A stretch of DNA of 37,813 bases from Clostridia bacterium. GTDB taxonomy: Bacteria > Bacillota > Clostridia > Oscillospirales > CAG-272. How positions within the stretch are numbered: the stretch's first letter is position 1; each line of letters starts with the position of its first letter. The stretch covers positions 1-37,813 of the forward strand of contig JAFTQV010000023.1 of assembly GCA_017462605.1 (NCBI GenBank), given 5' to 3'. The notes beneath the pieces are model-generated. The model was not told where the DNA came from, did not search any database, and saw only the letters and a list, made by a program, of their open reading frames with translations. Made by a program: the position numbers and the translations under genes. Positions 31,399 to 37,813 of the stretch are shown piece after piece.

Positions 31399-33300
31399 TT
31401 AAGCGGCGTTCTGATCGTTTTTATCGGTATAGTAGTGCGAGCCTACTATCTCGTAATAAATGCTATCGGCAATATCTCTCGGGACGCCCTCTTCAAAGGG
31501 GGATGAAAGACCTGCGGCGATAAGCGCGTCAACGAAATCGGCATCCCCCTCGGTCGAATCTATTATCCTTTTGTACGCCTCGAGTCCCGCTCCGCTTTCC
31601 TTACCTTCAAGGAAGTATATCTCAAGCGAGGGAATGATAGACGTGCAATATGATTGAACGTAGAATGGATAGAGAAAGATATGAGGGATGAATACTGCGT
31701 CCACGCTGTTGATATATTCTGTATTGAAGCTGAAGAATTCAGCCGCCTCAACGACCGCGCGGTCAAGCCTTTCTTTAGTGATCTCCTCGAAGGGGATAGC
31801 ATAGGCTATTTCCTCAAACTTTGCGTAGAAGCTCTGATAAGCAAGAACGTTCAGCGCGCTGGACATCTGATAGTAAGTCAGATATTGAAGCTCCTTTTCC
31901 GTGAGCTTATCCTTCGCGTAATGGAGCATAAGCATTTCGAGTCCCTGCGAGCTTATCTCCTGCTTGTCAAGAGACGAGGTGCTTCCGAAGTTAATATAGT
32001 TTTCCGCAAAGTGACCGAATTCGTGGAAAAGAGTGGTCATATCTTCTACCGAGCCCGTTGCGCTCATAAATATGAAGGGCGCTTCGTAGGCGTCAAGATA
32101 GGTCGTGAAAGCTCCCGGAGCGCGGTTGGTTGCTTCCTTTTCTATATCAAAAAGACCAAACTGAAGCATGTAGCCGTATATGTCGTAAAGCTCGATATCT
32201 ATATCGTGAAGTATATCGTAAGTGGTATTTACGGTAAAATCGAGCGGCTTATTTTCAAGAGAGGTGTTCTGAAAATAATTATAGAATACGTAGTAGTCAA
32301 GAACGGCAAAGATGGGTATAACGTATTCGCGCACCTCGTCAAGAAAGGCAGACATATCCTCGGGAGTATAGTCTCTGCCCATTGATTCGTAGGCGTAGTC
32401 GATATAGCTTTCATTGCCAAGCTCATCGGCGATAAGCTTCCTCGTTTTAAAGAGCAGTACGAGTATCTCCCCCGATCTTTTGGCAGTCTTCTTCTCATAC
32501 TCCTGCATGCAGAAGGCTTTAGCGCGCAGATAATCCTCGGAGCTCTCACCGTATTTTTCGAGGTATTCATCAAGAATTTCGTCAACGGTGCCCGTCTTAT
32601 TAAGGTAAGTTACCTCAACAGTTGCCGTGGAAAGAGAAGAGTATTCCGCCTCAAGCTCTTCCTCTCTTGCCCAAAGCTCGATCATCGTATCGGTGAATTT
32701 TCCGCCGTCCTTGTATTCCTCGATAAGACCCTCGCCGAAATAATCCGTCTCAAAGGATTCTGCGTGGGGTGAATTGGCGGCAGCGACGAAAAGATCTTCG
32801 ATCACCTCTGCGAAGGAGGGATAATTTTTCGTGACGTAAGAATATTCCTCGTTCCAGTATTCTACCGATGAATCCTTCGAATTGTAGATATTAGCGAAAG
32901 CATTCATCGTGCGGATATCCGTATATTCGTCCTCAAGATCCTCGATAGCGATAAGCTGATCCTCGTAGGAAATCTCGTTCTTTTTGATCGTCTCGATAAG
33001 CGTCTTGAAAGCCGATATGACGGCATCAAAATCGGGCCTTTTATAGCTTATTTCGGAAAAGTTGACAGTCAGCCTGTCATACTCCCTGTATTCGGGCATA
33101 ACGATGCGGTCGCGCCAGTTGGGATCGTCAGGTACTGTGTCATCATTACCGTCACCCTCGCTCTCGTCTTTACCCGTGTTTTCCGTATCGCCGTCAGTCG
33201 TATCATTCTTCATGCAGCTTACCGTTGAAAGAAGCAGGCTTGAAAATATAGATAGCAGTAATATAAGCGATAAGATTCTTTTTATAATAAAAATCGGCAT
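31399..33300 (-). CDS. M3-like zinc metallopeptidase lipoprotein (oligoendopeptidase F related)
   Basis: Predicted surface lipoprotein of 633 residues. The signal peptide ends near Cys29 (STVSC), followed by an acidic, Asp/Asn/Gly-rich linker (about 30-60). The zinc site is HEFGH (H426, E427, H430), and a downstream Glu in EISSQGLEML probably completes the metal site, as in M3/gluzincin enzymes. The overall order and length match oligoendopeptidase F-like proteins, which cleave short peptides; here it would act outside the membrane. CGGAG precedes the ATG. It is monocistronic. Canonical M3 proteins usually read HExGHxxH; here the last position is Glu (HEFGHFAE). Confidence 0.85.
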   Translation of the reverse strand: MPIFIIKRILSLILLLSIFSSLLLSTVSCMKNDTTDGDTENTGKDESEGDGNDDTVPDDPNWRDRIVMPEYREYDRLTVNFSEISYKRPDFDAVISAFKTLIETIKKNEISYEDQLIAIEDLEDEYTDIRTMNAFANIYNSKDSSVEYWNEEYSYVTKNYPSFAEVIEDLFVAAANSPHAESFETDYFGEGLIEEYKDGGKFTDTMIELWAREEELEAEYSSLSTATVEVTYLNKTGTVDEILDEYLEKYGESSEDYLRAKAFCMQEYEKKTAKRSGEILVLLFKTRKLIADELGNESYIDYAYESMGRDYTPEDMSAFLDEVREYVIPIFAVLDYYVFYNYFQNTSLENKPLDFTVNTTYDILHDIDIELYDIYGYMLQFGLFDIEKEATNRAPGAFTTYLDAYEAPFIFMSATGSVEDMTTLFHEFGHFAENYINFGSTSSLDKQEISSQGLEMLMLHYAKDKLTEKELQYLTYYQMSSALNVLAYQSFYAKFEEIAYAIPFEEITKERLDRAVVEAAEFFSFNTEYINSVDAVFIPHIFLYPFYVQSYCTSIIPSLEIYFLEGKESGAGLEAYKRIIDSTEGDADFVDALIAAGLSSPFEEGVPRDIADSIYYEIVGSHYYTDKNDQNAA

Positions 33301-33478
33301 AAATATCTCCGGAAATTATTTGTATCATTATTTTACCATATATTTTAATATAGTTTGGTAACAAATAATAAAAAATATAAGAAAAAACTGTTAACACACG
33401 TTCATAAAAAAGCGCGTGCTAAGGTCATTTTTTAAAAGTTGTGTTCATAGAAAATTAACAATTTCTTTTATACAGCTA

Positions 33479-33507
33479 TTGAAATCTACACAAAAATAGT
33501 ATACAAT
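33479..33507 (+). promoter_or_regulatory. Promoter of the nifS-nifU-mnmA operon
   Basis: TTGAAA (33479-33484) and TACAAT (33502-33507) are 17 bases apart, 38 bases before the ATG. Confidence 0.65.
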
Positions 33508-33545
33508 ATCTATGGAAAAAATAAAGCACGAAAAAGGAATAAAAA

Positions 33546-34727
33546 ATGAAAAGATTCGTATATGCGGACAATGCGGCGACAACTCCCGTCAGCCGCGAGG
33601 TCATCGCTGAAATGACGCCCGTTTTTGAATCCTTCTGGGGCAACCCCTCGAGCCTTCACGCAAAGGGCAGAGAGGCAAAGGCTATACTTGACTCTGCGAG
33701 AGCGAGAATAGCAAAGGTATTCTCATGCCAGCCCTCGGAAATATATTTTACCTCTTGCGGAAGCGAGTCGGATAACTGGGCGATAAAGGGAGCGGCAAGA
33801 AGACTTGCCAAAAAAGGCAAAACTCATATTGTAACGAGCGCGATCGAGCATCCCGCGGTGCTTAATACCTGCTATGCTCTCGAGAAGGAAGGCTTCACGG
33901 TCTCCTTCATCGGAGTGGACGAGTTCGGTACCGTAAAGATGGACGAGCTTGAAGCAGCCGTAACGGATAAGACGGCTATCGTTGCTATAATGTACGCCAA
34001 TAACGAGATCGGAACTATCCAGCCGATCGAAAAAATAGCTGAGATCGCCCATGCCAAAGGCGCATTGATGTTTACGGACGCCGTTCAGGCTGTCGGCAAC
34101 GTTGATATAGATCTTTCGAAGCTCAAGGTAGATATGCTTGCGCTTTCGGGGCATAAGCTCCACGCGCCCAAGGGCATCGGAATGCTCTATATAAGAAAGG
34201 GCGTCGTTATCGATAACCTTGTAGACGGCGGCGGTCAGGAGTCGAGGAAGAGAGCGGGAACAGAGAACCTTCCTTATATAGTAGGTCTCGCAAAGGCTCT
34301 CGAGGTCGCGAAGGAAAAGCTTGCGGATATCCCCGAGCTTGAAAGGAAGAGAGACAGACTTATCGAGGCTCTCACAAAGCTCCCCTATTCAAAGCTCAAT
34401 GGGCATAGAACGGAGCGCCTTGCAGGCAACGTAAACGTTGGCTTTGAGTTTATCGAGGGCGAGAGCATGCTTCTCTGGCTTGATATTTCGGGCATCTGCT
34501 GCTCAACGGGCTCTGCCTGCTCATCGGCATCGCTCGAGCCGTCTCACGTTTTGCTTGCCTGCGGCGTGCCTCACGAAAAGGCTCACGGCTCGGTAAGACT
34601 TTCGATATCTCACGAGACGACCGATGAGGATATCGACTATATTATAGAAACACTCCCCCCGATAGTTGAAAAACTCAGAAATATGATCCCCCTTTGGGAA
34701 GAAGTAGTAAAATCAGGAAAGGTTTAA
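33546..34727 (+). CDS. nifS: Cysteine desulfurase (NifS/IscS type)
   Basis: PLP enzyme that takes sulfur from L-cysteine as a persulfide. The 393 residues begin YADNAATTPVSREV. The PLP lysine is K204 in SGHKLHAPKG, and the active-site cysteine is C325 in CSTGSACSS, the group I (IscS/NifS) pattern. AAAAGGAA precedes the ATG. It is followed four bases later by a NifU/IscU scaffold and then MnmA, so it probably supplies both Fe-S assembly and tRNA thiolation. Whether to call it nifS or iscS is a naming choice. Confidence 0.95.
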   Translation: MKRFVYADNAATTPVSREVIAEMTPVFESFWGNPSSLHAKGREAKAILDSARARIAKVFSCQPSEIYFTSCGSESDNWAIKGAARRLAKKGKTHIVTSAIEHPAVLNTCYALEKEGFTVSFIGVDEFGTVKMDELEAAVTDKTAIVAIMYANNEIGTIQPIEKIAEIAHAKGALMFTDAVQAVGNVDIDLSKLKVDMLALSGHKLHAPKGIGMLYIRKGVVIDNLVDGGGQESRKRAGTENLPYIVGLAKALEVAKEKLADIPELERKRDRLIEALTKLPYSKLNGHRTERLAGNVNVGFEFIEGESMLLWLDISGICCSTGSACSSASLEPSHVLLACGVPHEKAHGSVRLSISHETTDEDIDYIIETLPPIVEKLRNMIPLWEEVVKSGKV

Positions 34728-34731
34728 TATT

Positions 34732-35148
34732 ATGCAGTACAGTGAAAAGGTAATGGATCATTTTATGTCGCCCCGTAACGTAGGCGAGATCGAGGATGCC
34801 AGCGGTGTTGGAACGGTTGGCAACGCAAAGTGCGGAGATATCATGAAGATGTATCTCAAAATAGACGATAACGGTATAATAACCGATTGCAAATTCAAGA
34901 CCTTCGGATGCGGCGCGGCTATCGCAACCTCTTCAATGGCGACCGAGCTTATCAAGGGTCACACCGTTGAGGAGGCTCTTAAGCTTACCAATAGCGCGGT
35001 AGTCGAGGCGCTTGACGGACTTCCGCCCGTTAAGGTGCATTGCTCGGTGCTTGCCGAGGAAGCGGTAAAGACCGCTATCGCAGACTACTATCAGAAGATA
35101 GGAAAGCCTGTGGATTTTGAGATCGAGAAGAGCGATCACGAAGAATAA
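34732..35148 (+). CDS. nifU: Iron-sulfur cluster scaffold (NifU N-terminal/IscU type)
   Basis: A 138-residue scaffold on which NifS/IscS sulfur and iron form Fe-S clusters. The three ligand cysteines are C34 (NAKCGD), C60 (FGCGAA) and C104 (VHCSVLAEEA). It corresponds to the N-terminal domain of NifU without the ferredoxin-like and Nfu domains. It starts four bases after nifS and ends three bases before mnmA. Confidence 0.95.
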   Translation: MQYSEKVMDHFMSPRNVGEIEDASGVGTVGNAKCGDIMKMYLKIDDNGIITDCKFKTFGCGAAIATSSMATELIKGHTVEEALKLTNSAVVEALDGLPPVKVHCSVLAEEAVKTAIADYYQKIGKPVDFEIEKSDHEE

Positions 35149-35151
35149 TAT

Positions 35152-36189
35152 ATGAAGGTACTTTTGGGGCTGAGTGGCGGAGTTGACTCCACCTATGCGG
35201 CGCTTGCGCTTAAGGATGCGGGCTACGAGGTTGTAGCGGCACATCTTCTTATGCACGGAAAAATGAATGCTGCCGAGGCAAGAGAGTCGGCGGCGGCTCT
35301 CGGTATACCTCTTTACGAGGTCGATTGCCGGGATAGGTTTTCGGATATAGTAATTGAAAATTTTATAAACGAATATACCACCGCAAGGACTCCTAATCCC
35401 TGCGTTATCTGCAATAGCGAGGTCAAATTCATCGAGCTTTTAAGGCTTGCGGACGAGCTTGGCTGCGAGAAGATCGCCACGGGTCATTACGCCTCGGTTG
35501 AAAGAATTGAGGACTCCGAGGGCGAGCTTTACGCGATCAAGCGCGGCAAGGACTCATCGAAGGATCAGACCTATATGCTCTGGCGGCTTCCCGAGTCGGT
35601 TCGCAAAAGGCTTATACTTCCGCTTTCGGGTATCACCAAAGCAGAGATACGAAGCGAAAGCAAGGAAAGAGGGCTTGAGGCTGCCGATAGGTCGGATAGC
35701 CAGGAGATATGCTTTATCACAGAGGGTGATTATGCCGACTATCTTGAAGAAAAGCGCGGTAAATTTCCCGAGGGCAACTTCGTCTATGAGGACGGAAGCG
35801 TAGCGGGTCGCCATAAGGGCATTATCCGCTATACCGTCGGGCAGAGAAGAGGGCTTGGCATCAGCGCGCCGACAAGGCTTTTCGTCACAGGTATAGATAA
35901 AGAAAAAAACGAGGTAGTCATCTCGGATAAGGATCCCATTTTCAGCGAGGTAACCGTATCGGGAATAATATATTCGGGAATGCGCGAGCCGAAAGCAGGC
36001 GAAAGCCGCGAGCTTTCTGTCAAGCTCAGATACGCAGCGAAGCCAAAGGCAGCGACCGTCACCTTTTTTGGAGATAAAGCGACAGTGAAGCTTCACGAGA
36101 CCGAAAGAGCCGTAGCTCCCGGTCAGAGCTGCGTTATGTATGACGGCGATTTGCTCTTAGCCGGCGGTTTTATAGACTCGGCAAAATAA
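35152..36189 (+). CDS. mnmA: tRNA-specific 2-thiouridylase
   Basis: Makes 2-thiouridine at position 34 of tRNAs for Lys, Glu and Gln, using ATP and persulfide sulfur. The 345 residues carry the PP-loop SGGVDST (residues 8-14), the sulfur-relay cysteines C84 (PNPCVICN) and C187 (SQEICFI), and the tRNA-contact blocks ATGHYA and KDQTYMLW. It starts three bases after nifU without a clear ribosome binding site, so translational coupling is likely. In many Clostridia the desulfurase, scaffold and MnmA cluster like this. Confidence 0.96.
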   Translation: MKVLLGLSGGVDSTYAALALKDAGYEVVAAHLLMHGKMNAAEARESAAALGIPLYEVDCRDRFSDIVIENFINEYTTARTPNPCVICNSEVKFIELLRLADELGCEKIATGHYASVERIEDSEGELYAIKRGKDSSKDQTYMLWRLPESVRKRLILPLSGITKAEIRSESKERGLEAADRSDSQEICFITEGDYADYLEEKRGKFPEGNFVYEDGSVAGRHKGIIRYTVGQRRGLGISAPTRLFVTGIDKEKNEVVISDKDPIFSEVTVSGIIYSGMREPKAGESRELSVKLRYAAKPKAATVTFFGDKATVKLHETERAVAPGQSCVMYDGDLLLAGGFIDSAK

Positions 36190-36204
36190 ATTTTAATAAT
36201 ATTC

Positions 36205-36247
36205 AGCGCCGATTGGGGCATTTGATCCCGATCGGCGCTTTGCTTTT
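36205..36247 (+). terminator. Intrinsic terminator of the nifS-nifU-mnmA operon
   Basis: AGCGCCGATTGGG (36205-36217) pairs with CCCGATCGGCGCT (36227-36239), with one wobble pair. TTGCTTTTT follows. Confidence 0.85.
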
Positions 36248-36297
36248 TCTTCTTCGGTAGAACGAAATATAAAAAATGAAATTAAATAAAATAAGCC

Positions 36298-36326
36298 TTG
36301 AAATCAAAAAAACTTTGTGCTATAAT
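36298..36326 (+). promoter_or_regulatory. Promoter of the structured leader RNA and BspA-like gene
   Basis: TTGAAA (36298-36303) and TATAAT (36321-36326) are 17 bases apart. The predicted start, about 36333, is the first base of the leader's outer helix. Confidence 0.8.
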
Positions 36327-36332
36327 TTAATT

Positions 36333-36423
36333 GCGACGTAACTAAATATCTCACACAAGGGTGTACTATGCCATTTTAGTACTTCCGCCTTTTTCTATAC
36401 CTTGTGTGCTAAAGTTGCGTCGC
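36333..36423 (+). ncRNA. Structured leader RNA, class not recognised
   Basis: Three nested or adjacent helices can be drawn. P1: GCGACGTAAC (36333-36342) with GTTGCGTCGC (36414-36423), one wobble. P2: CACACAAGG (36352-36360) with CCTTGTGTG (36400-36408), perfect. P3: GTACTA (36363-36368) with TAGTAC (36377-36382), perfect. Asymmetric single-stranded joins lie between P1 and P2, and a 17-base pyrimidine-rich strand lies between P3 and P2. The transcript then meets a terminator (36447-36475) before the coding region, the layout of a transcription-control riboswitch. It did not match the riboswitch or ribozyme consensuses I could recall. It could also be a free-standing small RNA of about 140 bases. 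Confidence 0.6.
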
Positions 36424-36446
36424 GGCAAAGTGAAGTGCTTTATGGA

Positions 36447-36475
36447 GTGCGCTCGCTTTGCGGGCGCATTTTTTT
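36447..36475 (+). terminator. Leader terminator before the BspA-like gene
   Basis: GTGCGCTCG (36447-36455) and CGGGCGCAT (36461-36469) form a 9-bp stem with two wobble pairs and a 5-base loop, followed by a T-run. An alternative helix, GCAAAG (36425-36430) with CTTTGC (36456-36461), would use the terminator loop and could compete with it. Confidence 0.8.
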
Positions 36476-36502
36476 ATTCTAATTCAAAAAAGGAGAAAAA
36501 TT

Positions 36503-37813
36503 ATGAAAAGAGTCATTATTCTTTTGCTGCTATGTATCGCTACGGTATTATCCATTACAGCTTGCAAAGAGAAGCCCTCGAATGATGATACGGACGGTAT
36601 CACGGATAACGAAAATAATGATAAAAACGAAGGAGATAATAGCGGCGATAATGTAAACGATGCTCCGAGTGATGACAAACATACTCATGTTCTGATTTAT
36701 AAGGAAGCAAAGGCAGCTACCTGCACCGAAGACGGAAACGTTGAATATTATTCCTGCGGTGGATGCAATAAAACATTTTCGGATTCTGCGGCGACAAACG
36801 AGATAACCGAAACAGCTATCGCCGCAAAGGGCCATAATGCAGCTCACGTTGAAGCGAAAAATGCAACTTGTACCGAGGACGGAAATGCCGAGCATTGGTT
36901 TTGCTCCGAATGCGATAAAGCTTTTGCTGATGAAGAGCTGAAAAACGAGCTTTCAACTGTAGTAATAGCAGCGGGACACAGTTTTTCAGACGAGTGGTCA
37001 ACTAATACAATTTATCATTGGCGCGAGCCGCTCTGCGATCACGACGTAAAAGGAGAGCACGGCGAGCATAGCTTCAAAGACGGTGTATGTACCGTTTGCG
37101 GTACAAAAGAAATAATTGAAACAAAAGGACTTGCATACGCAACCAACGATGATCTGAAATCATATAAAATCACCGGTATGGGCGCCGCGAGTGGCGTTAA
37201 TATTGTAATTCCCGCGTATATCGACGGTACTCCCGTCACAGCCATTGCTCCCGAAGCATTCCAAAGGAACCAGGCAATACAAAGCCTCGTTATTCCTGAC
37301 ACTGTTGAAAAAATCGACTCTTTGACGTTCTCGCGTTGTACAAGCCTTACAAGCATAACGATCGGAAACGGTGTCACAAGCATCGGCAATTCTGCGTTCG
37401 AATATTGCTATAGCCTTACGAGCGTAGAGTTTGCTGAGAACAGCAAACTCACAAGCATCGGCGATGAAGCGTTCTATTATTGCAGAAGCCTTACAAGCGT
37501 GACGATCCCGGACAGCGTTACAAGAATCGGCGAATCTGCATTCTATTCTTGCGCTAACCTTGCAAGCATAAAGGTTAGCGAAAATAATACTAAATATAAG
37601 GATATTAATGGAAATCTTTATAGCAAGAATGGAGAAACTCTTATACAATATGCTATAGGCAAAATTGACACAAACTTTACGATCCCGAACAGCGTTACAA
37701 GCATCGGCAATTCTGCGTTCTATTCTTGCAATAGCCTTACAAGCGTGACGATCCCGAACAGCGTTACAAGCATCGGCAATTCTGCGTTCCATTATTGCAC
37801 AAGCCTTACAAGC
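36503..37813 (+). CDS. BspA-type leucine-rich-repeat lipoprotein (3' end outside window)
   Basis: Open for 437 codons to the window edge, so the gene is partial. A signal peptide ends at lipobox ITAC (Cys21). An acidic Asn/Asp/Gly linker follows (22-58). Then come two ATCTEDGN...C..C units (about 72-93 and 121-142) and a third CxxC (VCTVCG, about 196-200), a cysteine-motif module often seen in clostridial surface proteins. From about residue 235 it is TpLRR/LRR_5 repeats of 23 residues (SVTIPNSVTSIGNSAFYSC pattern), encoded by near-identical 69-bp DNA units. Such proteins are surface adhesins or binding proteins. AAGGAG precedes the ATG. A structured leader and terminator lie upstream, so expression is probably conditional. 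Confidence 0.85.
   Translation, partial: MKRVIILLLLCIATVLSITACKEKPSNDDTDGITDNENNDKNEGDNSGDNVNDAPSDDKHTHVLIYKEAKAATCTEDGNVEYYSCGGCNKTFSDSAATNEITETAIAAKGHNAAHVEAKNATCTEDGNAEHWFCSECDKAFADEELKNELSTVVIAAGHSFSDEWSTNTIYHWREPLCDHDVKGEHGEHSFKDGVCTVCGTKEIIETKGLAYATNDDLKSYKITGMGAASGVNIVIPAYIDGTPVTAIAPEAFQRNQAIQSLVIPDTVEKIDSLTFSRCTSLTSITIGNGVTSIGNSAFEYCYSLTSVEFAENSKLTSIGDEAFYYCRSLTSVTIPDSVTRIGESAFYSCANLASIKVSENNTKYKDINGNLYSKNGETLIQYAIGKIDTNFTIPNSVTSIGNSAFYSCNSLTSVTIPNSVTSIGNSAFHYCTSLTS
37681..37813 (+). repeat. 69-bp tandem repeats in the LRR coding region
   Basis: A 69-bp unit starting GATCCCGAACAGCGTTACAA at 37681 repeats from 37750, nearly unchanged, to the window edge. Older, more diverged units occur from about 37366. 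Near-identity at the DNA level suggests recent slippage or recombination and possible length variation. Confidence 0.8.

Noticed and set aside
36333-36423. Twister or other small self-cleaving ribozyme
   Set aside because: Short CCGCC- and UAA-like pieces are present, but the conserved core order and pairing could not be matched, so I left the class open.
36361-36585. Plus-strand 74-codon open frame
   Set aside because: It crosses the leader helices and terminator, has no ribosome binding site, and overlaps the start of the lipoprotein gene in another frame.
37160-37792. Minus-strand open frame of 210 codons with internal repeats
   Set aside because: It is the antisense shadow of the 69-bp LRR repeats. 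The plus frame has a signal peptide, lipobox, RBS and regular LRR pattern.

Overview
The window looks like a chromosomal segment of an anaerobic, low-to-mid GC Gram-positive bacterium of class Clostridia, probably a gut lineage. This rests on a PolC-type replicative polymerase inside a pyrH-frr-uppS-cdsA-dxr-rseP-ispG-polC operon, a transketolase split into two genes, AAGGAG-type ribosome binding sites, several lipoproteins with N-terminal lipoboxes, and a BspA-type leucine-rich-repeat surface protein. No rRNA, tRNA, CRISPR array, transposase or phage gene was seen.

Layout. 1-2.7 kb: dispersed palindromic repeats, a PlsC-like acyltransferase with a zinc ribbon, and a divergent pair of an XRE regulator and an AT-rich SLOG-type protein. 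2.7-4.4 kb: a CNNM/CorC-type (hemolysin C family) membrane protein on the minus strand, preceded by a leader that encodes a 16-residue acidic peptide and a strong intrinsic terminator. 4.4-8.1 kb: a heterodimeric ABC exporter. 8.1-9.0 kb: non-coding DNA with two copies of a structured repeat and one more dispersed palindrome. 9.0-11.5 kb: an amino-acid ABC importer (lipoprotein, permease, ATPase). 11.6-12.4 kb: an unassigned membrane protein. 12.5-14.3 kb: split transketolase. 14.4-25.2 kb: the long housekeeping operon (UMP kinase, ribosome recycling, undecaprenyl and CDP-DAG lipid synthesis, MEP isoprenoid steps, site-2 protease, PolC). 25.2-26.1 kb, minus strand: three coupled small proteins of unknown function. 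26.2 kb: a YfcE-like phosphodiesterase. 27.0-29.0 kb, minus strand: glmM with a left-handed beta-helix protein. 29.4-31.3 kb: a single half-size ABC exporter. 31.4-33.3 kb, minus strand: an M3-like metallopeptidase lipoprotein. 33.5-36.2 kb: nifS/iscS-nifU/iscU-mnmA, a cysteine-to-tRNA thiolation module. 36.3 kb to the end: a structured leader RNA with its own terminator, then a BspA-like lipoprotein that runs off the edge.

How the genes work together. DXR and IspG make isoprenoid precursors that UppS turns into undecaprenyl diphosphate. GlmM and probably the beta-helix protein feed UDP-GlcNAc synthesis, so both converge on the cell wall. CdsA and the acyltransferase act in phospholipid synthesis. 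NifS, NifU and MnmA pass sulfur to tRNA wobble uridines.

Most novel candidates. First, the leader of the CorC-type gene encodes a peptide starting MDDDAD and is followed by a terminator, which recalls MgtL-style Mg2+ sensing by ribosome destabilisation on acidic residues. Second, a compact multi-helix leader RNA plus terminator precedes the BspA-like gene and matches no riboswitch class I could recognise. Other points of interest are the three-gene small-protein operon, the duplicated 3' end of the acyltransferase gene (33 nt, five differences, all synonymous) and the two-copy structured element at 8.1-8.6 kb.
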